From Candidatus Margulisiibacteriota bacterium (lineage in GTDB: Bacteria > Margulisbacteria > Termititenacia > Termititenacales > Termititenacaceae), in assembly GCA_031267055.1 (NCBI GenBank), contig JAIRZV010000094.1:1-5478 (forward strand): a stretch of DNA of 5,478 nt. Reading direction: 5' to 3'. How positions within the stretch are numbered: the first letter of the stretch is position 1; every line of letters begins with the position of its first letter. Positions 4,310-5,478 of the stretch are shown in pieces. Made by a program: the position numbers and the translations under genes. The notes below the pieces were generated by a model. That model was not told the DNA's origin. It ran no database searches and saw nothing but the letters and a program-made list of their open reading frames with translations.

Positions 4310-5336
4310 ACTGCCTCTCATAATATTTTTGATAATCGCCGGACTTTACGGAAGCAACCCATTTTTGATTTTCGAGATACCACTGTATTGTTTCTTTAAT
4401 GCCCTGCTCAAAAACGCGGCGCGGCTGCCAGCCGAAACATTTAGCCATTTTGCCGGCGTCGATCGCGTAACGCCGGTCATGTCCGGGACGGTCTTGGACA
4501 TATTTGATGAGTGTCTCAGGTTTTTTTAATTCGCGCAAAATTAATTTCACGAGATAAATATTTTCTTTTTCATTGTGACCACCGATATTGTAAACTTCGC
4601 CGGGCACGCCCTGATGCAAAACAATATCCAGCGCCTCGCAATGATCGCTGACGTGCAACCAATCGCGGACATTTCGCCCGTCGCCGTACACCGGCAAAGG
4701 TTGATCGGTCAGCGCGTTATTGATCATCAGTGGAATTAGTTTTTCGGGAAACTGATACGGCCCGTAATTATTGGAGCAGCGCGTCGTCAAAAGCGGCAAG
4801 CCAAAGGTGTGAAAATAAGCGCGCGTTAGCAAATCGGCTCCGGCTTTGCTGGCACTGTACGGCGAATTTGGTTGCAGCGGAGTTTCTTCGGTGAAATAAC
4901 CGGCCAGTCCCAGTGAGCCGTAAACTTCATCGGTGGAGACTTGCAAATATCTTGGCACAGTTGTTTCCGCAACATTCAGCAACGGCAGCCAATATTTGCG
5001 CGCGGCTTCCAGCAGATTTTGCGTGCCGAGAATATTGGTCTGCACAAAAATTTCCGGCCCGGAAATCGAGCGGTCTACATGCGACTCCGCGGCAAAATTA
5101 ACCACATAATCCAGACCTGCGGCAAAAAGTTTATCGACCAAATTTTTGTCACCGATGTCACCTTTGACAAAACGGTAATTGGGATTTTTTTCAATATCCG
5201 CCAGGGTTTCGAGATTGCCGGCGTAAGTCAATGCGTCAAGATTAATAACCTGATAATCAGGGTGTTTTTGCAAAGTTTGCCGGACAAAGCAAGAGCCGAT
5301 AAAGCCCGCTCCGCCGGTAATGAGGATTTTTTTCAT
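4299..5336 (-). CDS. rmlB: dTDP-glucose 4,6-dehydratase, 345 aa
   Basis: The enzyme converts dTDP-D-glucose to dTDP-4-keto-6-deoxy-D-glucose, the second step of dTDP-L-rhamnose synthesis, in the cytoplasm. It is a complete extended short-chain dehydrogenase. The NAD-binding loop GGAGFIGS spans residues 8-15 and FAAESHVDRS 81-90. The catalytic STDEVYG segment at 134-140 contains T135, D136 and E137, and Y160 and K164 form the YxxxK pair. RCSNNYGPYQFPEKLIP (186-202) and RPGHDRRYAID (283-293) are typical RmlB substrate-binding regions. Its length is normal for the family. No rmlA, rmlC or rmlD is present in the window; the next gene is a ManC-type cupin, then ftsK. There is no Shine-Dalgarno before the ATG at 5336, and an extended -10 box lies 7 bases upstream, so the operon mRNA may be leaderless. 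Confidence 0.95.
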   Translation of the reverse strand: MKKILITGGAGFIGSCFVRQTLQKHPDYQVINLDALTYAGNLETLADIEKNPNYRFVKGDIGDKNLVDKLFAAGLDYVVNFAAESHVDRSISGPEIFVQTNILGTQNLLEAARKYWLPLLNVAETTVPRYLQVSTDEVYGSLGLAGYFTEETPLQPNSPYSASKAGADLLTRAYFHTFGLPLLTTRCSNNYGPYQFPEKLIPLMINNALTDQPLPVYGDGRNVRDWLHVSDHCEALDIVLHQGVPGEVYNIGGHNEKENIYLVKLILRELKKPETLIKYVQDRPGHDRRYAIDAGKMAKCFGWQPRRVFEQGIKETIQWYLENQKWVASVKSGDYQKYYERQYGK

Positions 5337-5343
5337 AAGCTAA

Positions 5344-5352
5344 ATTTTAACA
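5344..5352 (-). promoter_or_regulatory. Extended -10 promoter of the rmlB-cupin-ftsK operon
   Basis: The minus strand reads TGTTAAAAT, matching the extended -10 form TGnTAnAAT. Seven bases (TTAGCTT) separate it from the ATG of rmlB, which puts the predicted transcription start at or next to the start codon. No -35 match is seen at 16-18 bases. It lies in the 49-base gap between the upstream gene's stop and rmlB. Confidence 0.55.
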
Positions 5353-5385
5353 CAAAACTCTTTGTTCCGTTATTTGCGGTTTGGC

Positions 5386-5478
5386 TTATTCCGCGGCTTC
5401 CATTTGTTTGGCGATTTCCAGCATTTTTTCCAGCCGCGCGTCGATCTCCGTCAAAATGTCGTCCAATTCGTTGTAGCC
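5386..5478 (-). CDS. C-terminal fragment of an unidentified protein
   Basis: Thirty codons and a TAA (5388-5386) are visible; the rest lies beyond base 5478. The peptide (GYNELDDILTEIDARLEKML, then EIAKQMEAAE) is acidic and strongly helical. Leu, Ile and Met recur at roughly 3-4 residue spacing, consistent with a short C-terminal coiled coil. The family cannot be told from this piece. It lies 49 bases upstream of rmlB on the same strand. The frame is supported by its stop and by amino-acid composition typical of a real protein end. Confidence 0.6.
   Translation of the reverse strand, partial: GYNELDDILTEIDARLEKMLEIAKQMEAAE

Overview
The window is a bacterial chromosome segment in which every supported gene lies on the minus strand, so transcription runs from high to low coordinates. 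In that order it holds: the C-terminal tail of an unidentified protein (5386-5478); rmlB, dTDP-glucose 4,6-dehydratase (4299-5336); a stand-alone mannose-6-phosphate isomerase type II cupin (3959-4309); an FtsK/SpoIIIE DNA translocase (2003-3955); two AT-rich small genes of unknown function (1322-1882 and 485-958); and the first 32 codons of a homoserine dehydrogenase that leaves the window at base 1 (1-97). The lineage cannot be named from this sequence. The genes are ordinary bacterial ones, and the mix of moderately GC-rich housekeeping genes with AT-rich hypotheticals fits many uncultured phyla.

The right half (2003-5478) is a compact operon. rmlB overlaps the cupin gene, and the cupin stop lies 3 bases from the ftsK start. 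Sugar-nucleotide and cell-envelope functions are therefore joined to the division/chromosome-segregation motor. rmlB has no Shine-Dalgarno sequence. It has instead an extended -10 box ending 7 bases before the ATG, which points to a leaderless mRNA. The homoserine dehydrogenase gene at the left end has the same arrangement.

The left half (98-2002) looks accessory. The two hypothetical genes are AT-rich and both start behind an unusually long Shine-Dalgarno sequence followed by a T-run. The 363 bases between them (959-1321) hold a terminator-like hairpin, the best sigma-70-type promoter of the window (TTGAAA-18-TATAAT), and a Shine-Dalgarno plus GTG that opens a 34-codon ORF containing 13 consecutive C residues. 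An 11-bp inverted repeat and the leader of the downstream gene follow. This reads as a modular expression cassette, possibly phase-variable.

The other long gene-free stretch (98-484) holds a terminator for the 485-958 gene, then a dense repeat patch. Within it is a 93-bp MITE-like element with terminal inverted repeats, a 6-bp flanking direct duplication and a perfect 28-bp palindrome inside. Next to it are a separate 21-bp inverted repeat and five copies of an AAATATTT-centred motif, and the homoserine dehydrogenase promoter lies at the end. The strongest candidates for something undescribed are the poly-C leader cassette, the MITE-like element, and the split in translation-start signals between housekeeping and accessory genes.
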